Assembly: GCA_016839745.1 (NCBI GenBank)
Contig: JAEOTS010000069.1
Span: 1 to 44,849, forward strand
Source: Promethearchaeota archaeon
GTDB lineage: Archaea; Asgardarchaeota; Lokiarchaeia; Sigyniarchaeales; SOKP01
Direction of reading: 5' to 3'
Length of the DNA stretch: 44,849 nucleotides
Part shown: positions 34,020 to 42,178 of the stretch, piece after piece
Layout: each line of letters begins with the position of its first letter
How positions within the stretch are numbered: the stretch's first letter is position 1
Notes under the pieces: model-generated
What the model saw: only the letters and a program-made list of their open reading frames with translations
The model's database searches: none
What the model was told of the DNA's origin: nothing
Made by a program: the position numbers and the translations under genes

Positions 34020-34619
34020 ATGATTGAAGTTGAGATTAAAGTTAAAATCTCTGATCCGAATCTTATGAGGAAAAAGTTTAAAGAAAACAATGGGGTTTAC
34101 AAACTCTCGCTTAATCACGAAGATACTTATTTTAATATGCCTGAAGGGTTAAGAGATTTTAGACAAACTGACGAAGCATTAAGACTAAGAAAATCTATTG
34201 AATTTTATAAGAATGGTCAACCTAAAGCTCAAAAAATTAATTATTATATAACTTACAAAGGTAAAAAGATTGATAAGACAACAAAAACAAGGGAAGAGAT
34301 CGAAATTAAAATTAATGAACTTGAAGACATGAAAAATCTTCTTAAATTCTTAGGGTTTCGAGAAGTTTTCACAGTTGTTAAAAAAAGAGAGTTATATGAT
34401 TTTGTATTTAATGAGACGAGAATAGACGCTTTAATCGATTACATTCCTATTTTAAAACAGCATTTCGTTGAAGTAGAATTAATAACAGAATCACTAGATG
34501 ATGTGGAAAAGAGTAAGGAGATACTATTTCAATTTTTAGGGAAGTTTGGGATTAAAAAGCAAGAATCAATTAGAAAGTCTTATTTAGAGTTAATTTCCGA
34601 TAAAATAAAAGGCATGTAA
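34020..34619 (+). CDS. CYTH-domain protein (class IV adenylate cyclase-like, CyaB/ThTPase fold)
   Basis: This 199-residue protein starts with the CYTH signature ExExK (E3, E5, K7 in MIEVEIKVK) and shows the expected charged strands: LRLRKS, KINYYITYKGKK, KTREEIEIKI, VVKKRELY, RIDALIDY and FVEVELI, forming the triphosphate tunnel. CYTH proteins include class IV adenylate cyclases, thiamine triphosphatases and inorganic triphosphatases; the length and pattern fit archaeal CyaB-like proteins, but the actual reaction cannot be decided from sequence. Its ATG follows a stretch of AT-rich DNA without a clear Shine-Dalgarno site. Confidence 0.85.
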   Translation: MIEVEIKVKISDPNLMRKKFKENNGVYKLSLNHEDTYFNMPEGLRDFRQTDEALRLRKSIEFYKNGQPKAQKINYYITYKGKKIDKTTKTREEIEIKINELEDMKNLLKFLGFREVFTVVKKRELYDFVFNETRIDALIDYIPILKQHFVEVELITESLDDVEKSKEILFQFLGKFGIKKQESIRKSYLELISDKIKGM

Positions 34620-34626
34620 TTAAATT

Positions 34627-34666
34627 AAAAAAAAAAGGATGTAAAGGATAAGTAGGAATTCTACTT
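34627..34666 (-). terminator. Hairpin and U-tract behind the 62-residue gene
   Basis: AAGTAG-GAATT-CTACTT (34650-34666) is a perfect six-base stem overlapping the stop codon of the small minus-strand gene. Ten U follow 13 bases later (34627-34636 read on minus). Confidence 0.5.
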
Positions 34667-34849
34667 AATTAATAATTTATCGAGTTTTGCGATTTCTTTA
34701 TCTAATTTTTTGCGATATAACCTTAAATCATAGTTCTCATAGACTTTTTTAATTGAATATTTCTGTATAAATTGCGATTTTTTCGATATTTCGTGAATGA
34801 TAGTCAAAAACTCATAATATCCAACGTTTACTTCAGCTAATTCATTCAT
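34661..34849 (-). CDS. Small lysine-rich helical protein, unknown
   Basis: The frame encodes 62 residues, mostly helical and basic towards the C-terminus (YRKKLDKEIAKLDKLLIK), with aromatic residues in the middle. No family is recognised. Support for it being real comes from an ATG start in otherwise empty DNA and a hairpin plus U-tract exactly at its stop codon. It could be a small DNA- or RNA-binding or adaptor protein. Confidence 0.5.
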   Translation of the reverse strand: MNELAEVNVGYYEFLTIIHEISKKSQFIQKYSIKKVYENYDLRLYRKKLDKEIAKLDKLLIK

Positions 34850-35191
34850 AATCTTTCAATTCTTCATTTTAATTTATTTCTATTCACTTACAATTACAAT
34901 ATAGGAATTTACAATTAAAAATAATCGGGAGTCCAGTCTTTAGGATTTCATTATTCCAAGGGATTGTGAACAATGTGATTTTGTAGATCTTTAAATTGAT
35001 TAATGGGCAGACAATCCCATTTTTCAAGGGCTCTATATCTTCAGAATTCCATTTTTTCTTAACTTTTTCCTAATTTAAGGTTGAAGAAAGTAAATTCAAT
35101 GTATAACTGAAGAGATTATGATCTTAAAAACAATTAACTGGAGTACTTTTGAAATTGTATGAAAAGAATGCTTTTTCAATTATAAATAGTT
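34850..35191. other. Gene-poor stretch with one weak open frame
   Basis: 342 bases without a convincing gene. On the minus strand a frame is open from about 35070 to a stop at 34884-34886 (about 60 codons) and contains two Trp and four Cys, but it has no ATG and only a TTG within. It might be a decayed gene or chance. Confidence 0.3.
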
Positions 35192-35479
35192 TTACACTGA
35201 TTTTTTCTTTAATTCAGTATAGCTTCCATCTAATATTTGGGAGATGTATCTCCTTCCTTTAATTATCCACATAATTTTATGACCCTCTCGAGCTTTTTTC
35301 CCCCATTCTGACTTTTTTTTGTAATTTTGTTCTATAAAGCGATACCCAAATAAATCAACATATTTAATTCCGCTTGAAAATTTTTTAATGGGATACTCGA
35401 TCTCATCAATTTCAACATTTTTTTCTCCCTGAAATATAGCATTATATATTTTTAAGCCTTTTTCTTCTAAATTTTCCAT
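35192..35479 (-). CDS. Small protein of unknown function (95 residues)
   Basis: This 95-residue protein is basic and aromatic, with a probable beta-rich middle (VEIDEIEYPIKKFSSGIKYVD, GYRFIEQNYKKKSEWGKKA) and ends with a strand (HKIMWIIKGRRYISQIL). It has no membrane segment, cysteine pair or catalytic motif. It follows the HEAT/LRR gene on the same strand after 21 bases and so is probably in the same transcript. I do not recognise a family. Confidence 0.6.
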   Translation of the reverse strand: MENLEEKGLKIYNAIFQGEKNVEIDEIEYPIKKFSSGIKYVDLFGYRFIEQNYKKKSEWGKKAREGHKIMWIIKGRRYISQILDGSYTELKKKSV

Positions 35480-35500
35480 GTTTTTCCTCTATAAATTATT

Positions 35501-36730
35501 CTATTTGGTTTCTTTGATGTCACTCTTTAAATAGAAAAGTTCAAGATTTTTTAACTTTTTTATCGATTCAGGCAAGTACTCTATTTTATTTAACCTAAGG
35601 TTGAGCACTTTTAACCGTTTAAGCCTCCCAATAGTCTCTGGTATAAGTCGTATGTTTTGATCGGCTAAAGTTAATTCTTCTAGAAATTCTAAACGACAAA
35701 GCTCTTTTGGAAATACACCAATTCGTGACTCTGTTGATAAATATATAATTTTAGTGATATGACCTTCATTGTTTACTTCATAATAGATGGCTCCATTAGG
35801 GCCAATGTTTTCATCTTCTTGCATTTTCTTGCATATTTGCCCCGTTAGAATCTCTAATAAACCCAAAATATGAACTTCCGATTTCCTAACACCCCTAAGT
35901 ATATACTTATGGACATATTTGTTACTGCTTGCAAACTCCATAACCCAACTAGGTAAACTGTCTAGCCTGTTGTTATTTAAAACTAATTTCTTAAGTGACA
36001 AAAGATTTGGACAAGGATCTGGATATTTTTTAAGGTTACAAAAAGAGATTTCCAAGGATTCTAATTTGGTTAGCCTACATATAGAATCAGGAATCTCAGT
36101 AAGATCAATGAGTGATAAGCTCGTTATAAAGCCATTTTTTGATGTTTTAACTCGTCCTAGCCCTTTATATCCGATCTCAGTATTCTGTTTTATTAAAGCT
36201 TGCTTGGCTTGGTCTGATAATTCGAATTTGTCTAAAAAATCATAAAACTCGGTTTTAAACTTCATATAATCCAAATAATCGATATCGAGAACAAACTTTG
36301 AATCTGCCGATTTTAAATTATAATGATTTTCTATTTTTTTTAAAGTATTACCTCGTATTTGTTTGAATGGAGAAGTGTCGTAAGTTTCCAATAAATCAAT
36401 TAAATTTTTAAAGAAATATATCGACTTTTCATTTTGAATCGCCCATAATAAAGGCTCAATTTCCCGTTTTGGAAAGATTTGGATCAAAAGTTTGGCAGCT
36501 TCAAACCTAACATGTGGTGATTCATCAGAAATTAGGCAATTTTCAATAACTTCGAAAGTCTTCTTATCTTCAAATGCAATTTTACCGATAAATTCTAACG
36601 CGGTATATCTGATTTCTTCATTATCGCTATTGTGTATTAAGGATTCAAATAGCTTTAAGGCGTCCTTCTTTTCTAGTTCTTTGTTGAGTATTCTGGAATA
36701 GATTTTCTCAGGTGTTAGATGATCGCTCAT
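35501..36730 (-). CDS. HEAT-repeat and leucine-rich-repeat protein
   Basis: This 409-residue soluble protein starts with helical HEAT-like repeats (about 15-130; EEIRYTALEFIGKIAFED, SPHVRFEAAKLLIQIF). Leucine-rich repeats follow in two blocks, at about 205-270 (LTEIPDSICRLTKLESLEISFCNL, SLKKLVLNNNRLDSLPSWV) and about 340-405 (LEELTLADQNIRLIPETIGRL, LKVLNLRLNKIEYLPESIKKL). The LRR form is the intracellular Ras-group type seen with GTPases in eukaryotes. Such LRR proteins are common in Asgard archaea. It is 2 bases downstream of the nucleotidyltransferase gene, so the two are probably co-transcribed. Partners unknown. Confidence 0.85.
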   Translation of the reverse strand: MSDHLTPEKIYSRILNKELEKKDALKLFESLIHNSDNEEIRYTALEFIGKIAFEDKKTFEVIENCLISDESPHVRFEAAKLLIQIFPKREIEPLLWAIQNEKSIYFFKNLIDLLETYDTSPFKQIRGNTLKKIENHYNLKSADSKFVLDIDYLDYMKFKTEFYDFLDKFELSDQAKQALIKQNTEIGYKGLGRVKTSKNGFITSLSLIDLTEIPDSICRLTKLESLEISFCNLKKYPDPCPNLLSLKKLVLNNNRLDSLPSWVMEFASSNKYVHKYILRGVRKSEVHILGLLEILTGQICKKMQEDENIGPNGAIYYEVNNEGHITKIIYLSTESRIGVFPKELCRLEFLEELTLADQNIRLIPETIGRLKRLKVLNLRLNKIEYLPESIKKLKNLELFYLKSDIKETK

Positions 36731-36732
36731 TT

Positions 36733-37869
36733 TTACTTCATACTTTCATTTACAACTTCGTGATGACAAACAGTCAAAGAAATTGTTTTGGAGGCTATTA
36801 ATTCGAGATTATTTAGAACCTCTACATATGAGGCTAGGATTACTAAATTTTCGTTATTGCCCTCTAATATTACATTTTCTCGAATATTACAGTTATCAGC
36901 AATAATCGCTTTTTCGATTTTGACATTATTAGAGATATATACTTCGTTATAGATTAAACAATTTGAAAGTTCAGTATTGTTTTCAATTAATACATTGTCA
37001 CCAATAACTACATTCGGACCGATTTTACAATCGCTATGAATTACCACATTTTCACCAATAGTACATGGTGGATAAATTTCTGTCCTGGGGTGGATGTTCG
37101 CAGAATAATCTATTAAATTTTTTACTTTTCCATCTAATTTATTTATTAAATCATTCATCAAGAGAATATTTCCTTGTAGTAGATCGTAAGGTTTACCCAC
37201 ATCATTCCATATACCGGTAAGAGGATAATAAAAAAGCTTCTTTTCATTTGCGACTCTGGGAAACACTTGCCTTTCAATCGAGACTTTTTTATTTGGTTCG
37301 ACGAATGAAAATATTTCGGATTCTAATATATATACCCCCGCGTTAATAGGCATAGGAACTATTTTGCCGTTGGGGGGCGAGTATTCGTCCTTTTCAAGAA
37401 ATTTTAATAATTGATGTGTTTCATTATTTACAATCAAAACACCATATCTTGAAGGATCATCCACAGTTTTCCCTGCGATTGTGCCGATCCCTTTTTTTTT
37501 TTCGTGAAACTTAAGCATTTCTCCCATATCGTAATTTAAAATCACATCGCCGTTCAGCATGAAAAAATTGTCGTCTTTTAAGTAATCCTCTGCTAATTTC
37601 ATAGCTCCTGCGGTGCCTTTTGGGTGTTTTTCGCCCGTATAATGGATTTTTATTCCTAATTTCTCCCCTTCTCTGAAATAATTTTTAATAACATCATCCA
37701 TTACGCTTACAGCTAATACTATTTCTTTAACTCCAGCCGATTTTAATAAAAGTATTTGCCGTTCTATAACGGGTTTATTGACGATCGGAATTAATGTTTT
37801 GGGTTTTGTACATGTTAGGGGTCTTAGCCTTGTACCCCAACCACCCGATAGTATTATTGCTTTTGTCAT
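36733..37869 (-). CDS. Sugar-1-phosphate nucleotidylyltransferase (GDP-mannose/UDP-sugar pyrophosphorylase-like)
   Basis: This 378-residue enzyme activates a sugar-1-phosphate with an NTP. The N-terminal domain has LSGGWGTRLRPLT, KPKTLIPIVNKP, EKHPKGTAGAMK and the metal aspartate in LNGDVIL. From about residue 245 a left-handed beta-helix of hexapeptide repeats follows (IGENVVIHSDCKIGPNVVIG), ending without an obvious acetyltransferase site. It resembles mannose-1-phosphate guanylyltransferases and the UDP-GlcNAc-type archaeal enzymes. It is separate from the similar but longer GlmU-like gene at 5176-6474; an upstream GlmS-like SIS gene on the same strand suggests amino-sugar nucleotide synthesis. 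Confidence 0.9.
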   Translation of the reverse strand: MTKAIILSGGWGTRLRPLTCTKPKTLIPIVNKPVIERQILLLKSAGVKEIVLAVSVMDDVIKNYFREGEKLGIKIHYTGEKHPKGTAGAMKLAEDYLKDDNFFMLNGDVILNYDMGEMLKFHEKKKGIGTIAGKTVDDPSRYGVLIVNNETHQLLKFLEKDEYSPPNGKIVPMPINAGVYILESEIFSFVEPNKKVSIERQVFPRVANEKKLFYYPLTGIWNDVGKPYDLLQGNILLMNDLINKLDGKVKNLIDYSANIHPRTEIYPPCTIGENVVIHSDCKIGPNVVIGDNVLIENNTELSNCLIYNEVYISNNVKIEKAIIADNCNIRENVILEGNNENLVILASYVEVLNNLELIASKTISLTVCHHEVVNESMK

Positions 37870-38029
37870 TTTTATTTGATCTTACATTTTGATGAGATTG
37901 TATCCATTATTTAAAAAGAACCTTTTTAAAAATTATTTCGATAAATATTACTTCCAACAAGTAAATAGATTAACGTTATATATCTTATGAGTTCTGGTTA
38001 AAATTTTAACATTACTATATGTAATATTA

Positions 38030-39151
38030 CTATATGTCATTTGTTATTTTCTGTGAATAAAGAAATGCTCCTGGTTCAATTCCTTTTTTCTCTGCCATTT
38101 TATAGAATAATAATTGAAGAATAATGATTTCCATAATCGAAGATAAGTGAGGATCTTTAATATTGTGCTTATAAGTAATGATCTTTGCATTATCATGCAA
38201 TTGATTTACCTCTTTGTCAAAATCTTGATTTGTTATATGCAATATTTTCCCAAAAGCCCATTTATTCACTACATTATCTATAAATGGAACATTTAGATTA
38301 AGATTTTCTTTATCGGATGACAGAATTATAAGATTTGTTGTATCTTTTAAGCATTCTATACCTCCATGTCTAAATGTGGATATAGAATTTGCCTCCGAGT
38401 ACGATTTGACGACTTCCTTAAAATTTAATGCTGCTTGATGTGCTGTTGTTAAAGAAGAACCTCTTGAGAGAATTTCAAGAAATTCAATCTTATCTCCGAA
38501 TGGGATTAGAATTTCTTTCCATAGTTTATTGATCTGTTTTTGGTCTTTTAGAATTCTTTCAATTTCAGTCAACAAATCTTCTACTCTTTGATTTTCGTCT
38601 TTATTTGTAAAAAATTCGCCAATAATGGTTTTCGCCATAATGTAGAGCAATAGCAGAGTACATACATAGCTTTTTGAAGTAACTGAAACTTCCTTGTCAA
38701 AATTCATATAAATTTGCAATTCTGTCATATATGCCAGATAACTATCAGCATTATTTGTCATTCCAATTGTTAATGGTTTATCTTCAATGGGGATGGCATT
38801 AATTTCCCTTAATAATTCTCTTATTTCATCAGATTCCCCTGATTGTGAAATTATTATAATTCCTGTATCTTTAAAGCAGTTTTGTTTTATTTTTGGAAAA
38901 GTGTTAAACAAGAATTCTCCAGCTTCTCTCATTTCGACAGCTATCCCATATTGGTTTAGGATATAGTATGGTAGATATGAACTAATGAAACTTGAGCCCA
39001 TCCCAGTAAAAATAAGTTTAGTAATTCCTCCTTTTTTTATAAAGTCTCTAAGTTTTAGAAACTGAGGTTTTCCCTCTCCAAGAATATAATCAAATGTTTC
39101 CCTTAACGCTTGAGGTTGAGATTTAATTTCTTTAAGAAAATAATCGTCCAT
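38030..39151 (-). CDS. SIS-domain protein, GlmS-isomerase-like (tandem SIS)
   Basis: This 373-residue protein has two SIS (sugar isomerase) domains. The first has FTGMGSS (49-54) and SQSGESDE (102-109), the sugar-phosphate loop; the second spans about 215-345. It corresponds to the isomerase half of GlmS without the glutaminase domain. Such archaeal proteins may make glucosamine-6-phosphate with ammonia or act as deaminases in reverse. The end PGAFLYSQKIT is the counterpart of the PRNLAKSVT tail of GlmS. The ATG has GGGGAT upstream. With the two nucleotidyltransferases it fits amino-sugar metabolism. Confidence 0.85.
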   Translation of the reverse strand: MDDYFLKEIKSQPQALRETFDYILGEGKPQFLKLRDFIKKGGITKLIFTGMGSSFISSYLPYYILNQYGIAVEMREAGEFLFNTFPKIKQNCFKDTGIIIISQSGESDEIRELLREINAIPIEDKPLTIGMTNNADSYLAYMTELQIYMNFDKEVSVTSKSYVCTLLLLYIMAKTIIGEFFTNKDENQRVEDLLTEIERILKDQKQINKLWKEILIPFGDKIEFLEILSRGSSLTTAHQAALNFKEVVKSYSEANSISTFRHGGIECLKDTTNLIILSSDKENLNLNVPFIDNVVNKWAFGKILHITNQDFDKEVNQLHDNAKIITYKHNIKDPHLSSIMEIIILQLLFYKMAEKKGIEPGAFLYSQKITNDI

Positions 39152-39253
39152 TTTAATCCCCTAAAAAATTATTCATATTTAATAATAAAAAAAAATATAA
39201 GATAAAATTAATTTAACAAATTCATAATTGAATTTATATTAAAGTGATAGAAT

Positions 39254-39625
39254 TTGCCTTGCATACACGGTCTTGATAATAACAATTGCCCTATTTGCCG
39301 AATGACAAGATCAACAGTCCCCCGAACCCCGATCCATGACAACACGAATAAAAATGAGGACCTAAGGCCTGAAAGCCCTTTTTTTAAAAAACACCTTTCT
39401 AACAAAAATCAAACTGAAGATTATTTAACAAAAACCAATAAATCATTACAACCAAATCTTATTAATCCACTACCAACACCAAACCTTATTAATACAACAC
39501 CTAGTTTTGAAAGTAAGGAATTAATGAAAAGATTGGATGAAATAGATATCAAAAGTTTGGATACTTTTGGAATTACTAATAAAGTTAAACTAGAAAAACC
39601 TAATTTAAAACTCGATGACGATTAG
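39254..39625 (+). CDS. Small protein with N-terminal zinc knuckle and disordered tail
   Basis: This 123-residue protein starts with a compact metal-binding motif C3-x-H5-x6-C12-x2-C15 (CIHGLDNNNCPIC). The rest is rich in Asn, Pro, Thr and Lys and should be disordered, with a short acidic helix near the end (ELMKRLDEIDIKSLDTFG). The TTG start at 39254 has AGTGAT 6 bases upstream. The layout (CxHG...CPxC then a disordered linker) suggests an adaptor that docks a client through short motifs. Family unknown; it may be a recurrent Asgard N-terminal motif, which is inference. Confidence 0.6.
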   Translation: MPCIHGLDNNNCPICRMTRSTVPRTPIHDNTNKNEDLRPESPFFKKHLSNKNQTEDYLTKTNKSLQPNLINPLPTPNLINTTPSFESKELMKRLDEIDIKSLDTFGITNKVKLEKPNLKLDDD

Positions 39626-39780
39626 GTTTATTTAAATAATAATATATGAATAACAGAAAGGTTTAATATCATTCATTTTAACATAAGAATTTATAGTAAG
39701 CGTTTTAAAAATAATGTATATAGTAGTAAATTATTTTATGCTTACATCAAGTTAACAACCAACGAATCAAGTGTTATGAG

Positions 39781-41514
39781 ATGGAAATTAATAAAGATTT
39801 GAAAGATAGCACCCAAGTTGCTTATATATCCATGGAAATTGCTGTGGATTCAAGTATTCCAACATATAGCGGCGGATTAGGAGTATTATCAGGAGATACA
39901 GTAAGATCTGCAGCAGATTTAGAACTTCCTATGGTAGGAATATGTTTGTGTTATAGTTCTGGTTATTTTTATCAGTTTTTTAACGAACATGGAGAACAGA
40001 AAGAAAAAGAAATTGAATGGAATTTTTTTTACGAGTTTGAGAAAATTGAAAAACCTATAAAGATAAAAATCGAAGGTAAAGAAGTATTAGTTTCTGCCTG
40101 GCTATACCGAGTCATTGGTCAATCAGGTCATATTCTCCCAATATATTTATTAACTACGGATGTTGAGGGCAATGAAGAATGGATGAAATCCATGACTGGT
40201 TCTCTTTACGATTCTACTTCACGATGGAATCGAATTGTTCAAGAAATGATACTCGGGATAGGTGGTGTAAAATTATTAGAATCATTAGGATATAATAATA
40301 TACAAACTTACCATCTAAACGAAGGCCACGGTTCCTTCTCAATTGTAGAACTTTATAATAAATTAGGAGGCGATCTCGATAGAGTTAAGGAAAAGGTTGT
40401 ATTTACAACGCATACACCAGTACCGGCAGGTCACGATAGGTTTGACCAAGATTTAGTTGATAAAGTATTTGGAGATAGGTTGCCCTCCGAGATTAGAAAA
40501 ATTGCTGAAGATAATGGTCAGTTCAATATGACCTTTTTAGGGATGGGACTTTCTAGATATAGGAATGGAGTAGCTAAAAAGCATGGGGAAATTTCAAAAG
40601 TAATGTTCCCTCAATATGATGTTGATTCTATTACGAACGGCATTCATTTACCATTTTGGGTTAGCGAGCCTTTTCGCCAAATTTTTGATAAAAAATGGCC
40701 CAATTGGAAATCCAAGCCTTCAATTCTACAAAACGCGATAGAGCTAGATGATTTAGATATTTTCGATGCACATATCGAAAATAAATTCAATCTAATTAGT
40801 TATCAAAAAGGTCATAGTTGGAACCTTTTAGACGAAGAATTAATTACAATCGGTTTTGCAAGACGCTTTGCAACTTATAAAAGAGCAACCCTAATATTTA
40901 ATGATGTAGAGAGACTAGGTAAAATTTGTAAAAGCAAAATTCAATTTATATTCGCGGGAAAAGCACATCCCAAAGATAAAATGGGAAAGGATTATATTAA
41001 AGAAATCTATGAAAAAGGCGAATATCTTTACGATAATTATGGAGTTAAAGTTGTTATGATGGAAAATTATAACATGGATTTGTCTCATATGATGGTATCT
41101 GGTTGCGATGTTTGGCTCAATACGCCAGAAAGATATCGCGAGGCTAGTGGCACAAGTGGAATGAAAGCAGCTCTTAATGGCGTTTTAAATTTTAGCGTTC
41201 AAGATGGGTGGTGGTTAGAAGGATATCGCATGAACTCAATGGCAGGATGGGCAATTGGACCAGACGATTCAAATCCTGATGATGTTGGAGTTTCAAATGA
41301 TTTGGAAGTTGACTCCGAATTTATATATGATACTTTAGAAAATAAAATTATACCAACTTATTTGAATCATGACGAGTGGTTGTTTAAAAGTAAAAACGCG
41401 ATCGCATTAGCCGCTTACTTTAACACTAATAGAATGATGAATGAATATGCGAAAAAAGCATATAAGCTTATAAAACAGAAGCCTTGGAATTTTAGTGGTG
41501 ATTCTTTGTTCTAG
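39781..41514 (+). CDS. glgP: Alpha-glucan phosphorylase (GT35, short archaeal/bacterial type)
   Basis: This 577-residue enzyme releases glucose-1-phosphate from glycogen or maltodextrin. Diagnostic segments are AYISMEIAVDSSIPTYSGGLGVLSGD at the start, HLNEGHGSF, TTHTPVPAGHDRF, FARRFATYKRA, and the pyridoxal-phosphate region EASGTSGMKAALNGVLNFS with its lysine. It lacks the large N-terminal regulatory region of the E. coli/animal enzyme, as in other short phosphorylases. Stored polyglucan is therefore likely, feeding glycolysis with pgk in this window. A T-rich/A-rich stretch separates it from the convergent gene downstream. Confidence 0.95.
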   Translation: MEINKDLKDSTQVAYISMEIAVDSSIPTYSGGLGVLSGDTVRSAADLELPMVGICLCYSSGYFYQFFNEHGEQKEKEIEWNFFYEFEKIEKPIKIKIEGKEVLVSAWLYRVIGQSGHILPIYLLTTDVEGNEEWMKSMTGSLYDSTSRWNRIVQEMILGIGGVKLLESLGYNNIQTYHLNEGHGSFSIVELYNKLGGDLDRVKEKVVFTTHTPVPAGHDRFDQDLVDKVFGDRLPSEIRKIAEDNGQFNMTFLGMGLSRYRNGVAKKHGEISKVMFPQYDVDSITNGIHLPFWVSEPFRQIFDKKWPNWKSKPSILQNAIELDDLDIFDAHIENKFNLISYQKGHSWNLLDEELITIGFARRFATYKRATLIFNDVERLGKICKSKIQFIFAGKAHPKDKMGKDYIKEIYEKGEYLYDNYGVKVVMMENYNMDLSHMMVSGCDVWLNTPERYREASGTSGMKAALNGVLNFSVQDGWWLEGYRMNSMAGWAIGPDDSNPDDVGVSNDLEVDSEFIYDTLENKIIPTYLNHDEWLFKSKNAIALAAYFNTNRMMNEYAKKAYKLIKQKPWNFSGDSLF

Positions 41515-41537
41515 TAGCTTTAAGAAAAAAAAGAGTT

Positions 41538-42044
41538 TTACTGCCCAGTACAATTAAGTAATCTAAAAGGTTTAATTTTGATATAATCTTCTAAATTACT
41601 TTGCTCGAAATATAGTTTAAAAGTTTGAGTAAGTATATCCTCTATAGTATCTACTCCTAATATCAAACCTTCCATGTCTTTAGATAACAAAAGCATATAA
41701 TTAGATGTAGATTCGAGATAAAAACACCCGGGTTTGATTTTGGTGTCCTTGTACGGACTTATCATTTGATTGGCATCTTTAATAGCCTGATTTGTTGTAA
41801 ATATGACTATAAAAAATTTTTCTGAATATTCTTCTTTTAAATAGGAATCCCTTATACCAGAAGCAAGGAGTGAAATATTCGTATAATCTCTAAAAATCAA
41901 CTGTAATCGGGTTAGTTCTTTCCTGAATTTAATTTTATTGTGAAAAAAACTAAAGTTCTTATCCAATTTTAAAGGTTCATTGTCTAAATATGTAATTTCT
42001 CTTGGACTCGAACGGAATTCATAATCTCTGATATTTTTTGACAT
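41538..42044 (-). CDS. Unknown protein, possibly a lone GH20/GH84 N-terminal-like domain
   Basis: This 168-residue protein shows strands and helices ending in CFYLESTSNYMLLLS, a DMEGLILGVDTIEDIL helix, and a final IKIKPFRLL strand. This order resembles the small N-terminal domain that precedes the catalytic barrel in beta-N-acetylhexosaminidases (a strand pair, then G-x-x-x-G-V-x-T-L-x-Q, then a D-x-P strand), but the barrel is missing and the key residues are not all kept. It may be that fold reused as a sensor or adaptor, or be unrelated. It lies convergent to glgP. Low certainty. Confidence 0.5.
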   Translation of the reverse strand: MSKNIRDYEFRSSPREITYLDNEPLKLDKNFSFFHNKIKFRKELTRLQLIFRDYTNISLLASGIRDSYLKEEYSEKFFIVIFTTNQAIKDANQMISPYKDTKIKPGCFYLESTSNYMLLLSKDMEGLILGVDTIEDILTQTFKLYFEQSNLEDYIKIKPFRLLNCTGQ

Positions 42045-42178
42045 TATTAAAAATTGCTCATATTTGGTAAATTAAAAATTGTTTGAAACTAAAAGTCTAA
42101 ATAAGATAAATTGAAGTTTTTTAAAAAATTCTTGTTTATAGATTGTAAAGAATATTAAAAAGAAGATTTTTAAATAAA

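Noticed and set aside
34884..35070. Minus-strand open frame of about 60 codons with two Trp and four Cys
   Set aside because: No ATG or GTG start, no Shine-Dalgarno site, and in DNA this AT-rich one such frame per few kilobases is expected by chance; kept only as a note on the gap.
38011..38037. Two copies of ATTACTATATGT spaced 15 bases apart downstream of the SIS gene
   Set aside because: Only two short copies; no array or conserved spacer, so neither CRISPR nor an iteron set can be claimed.
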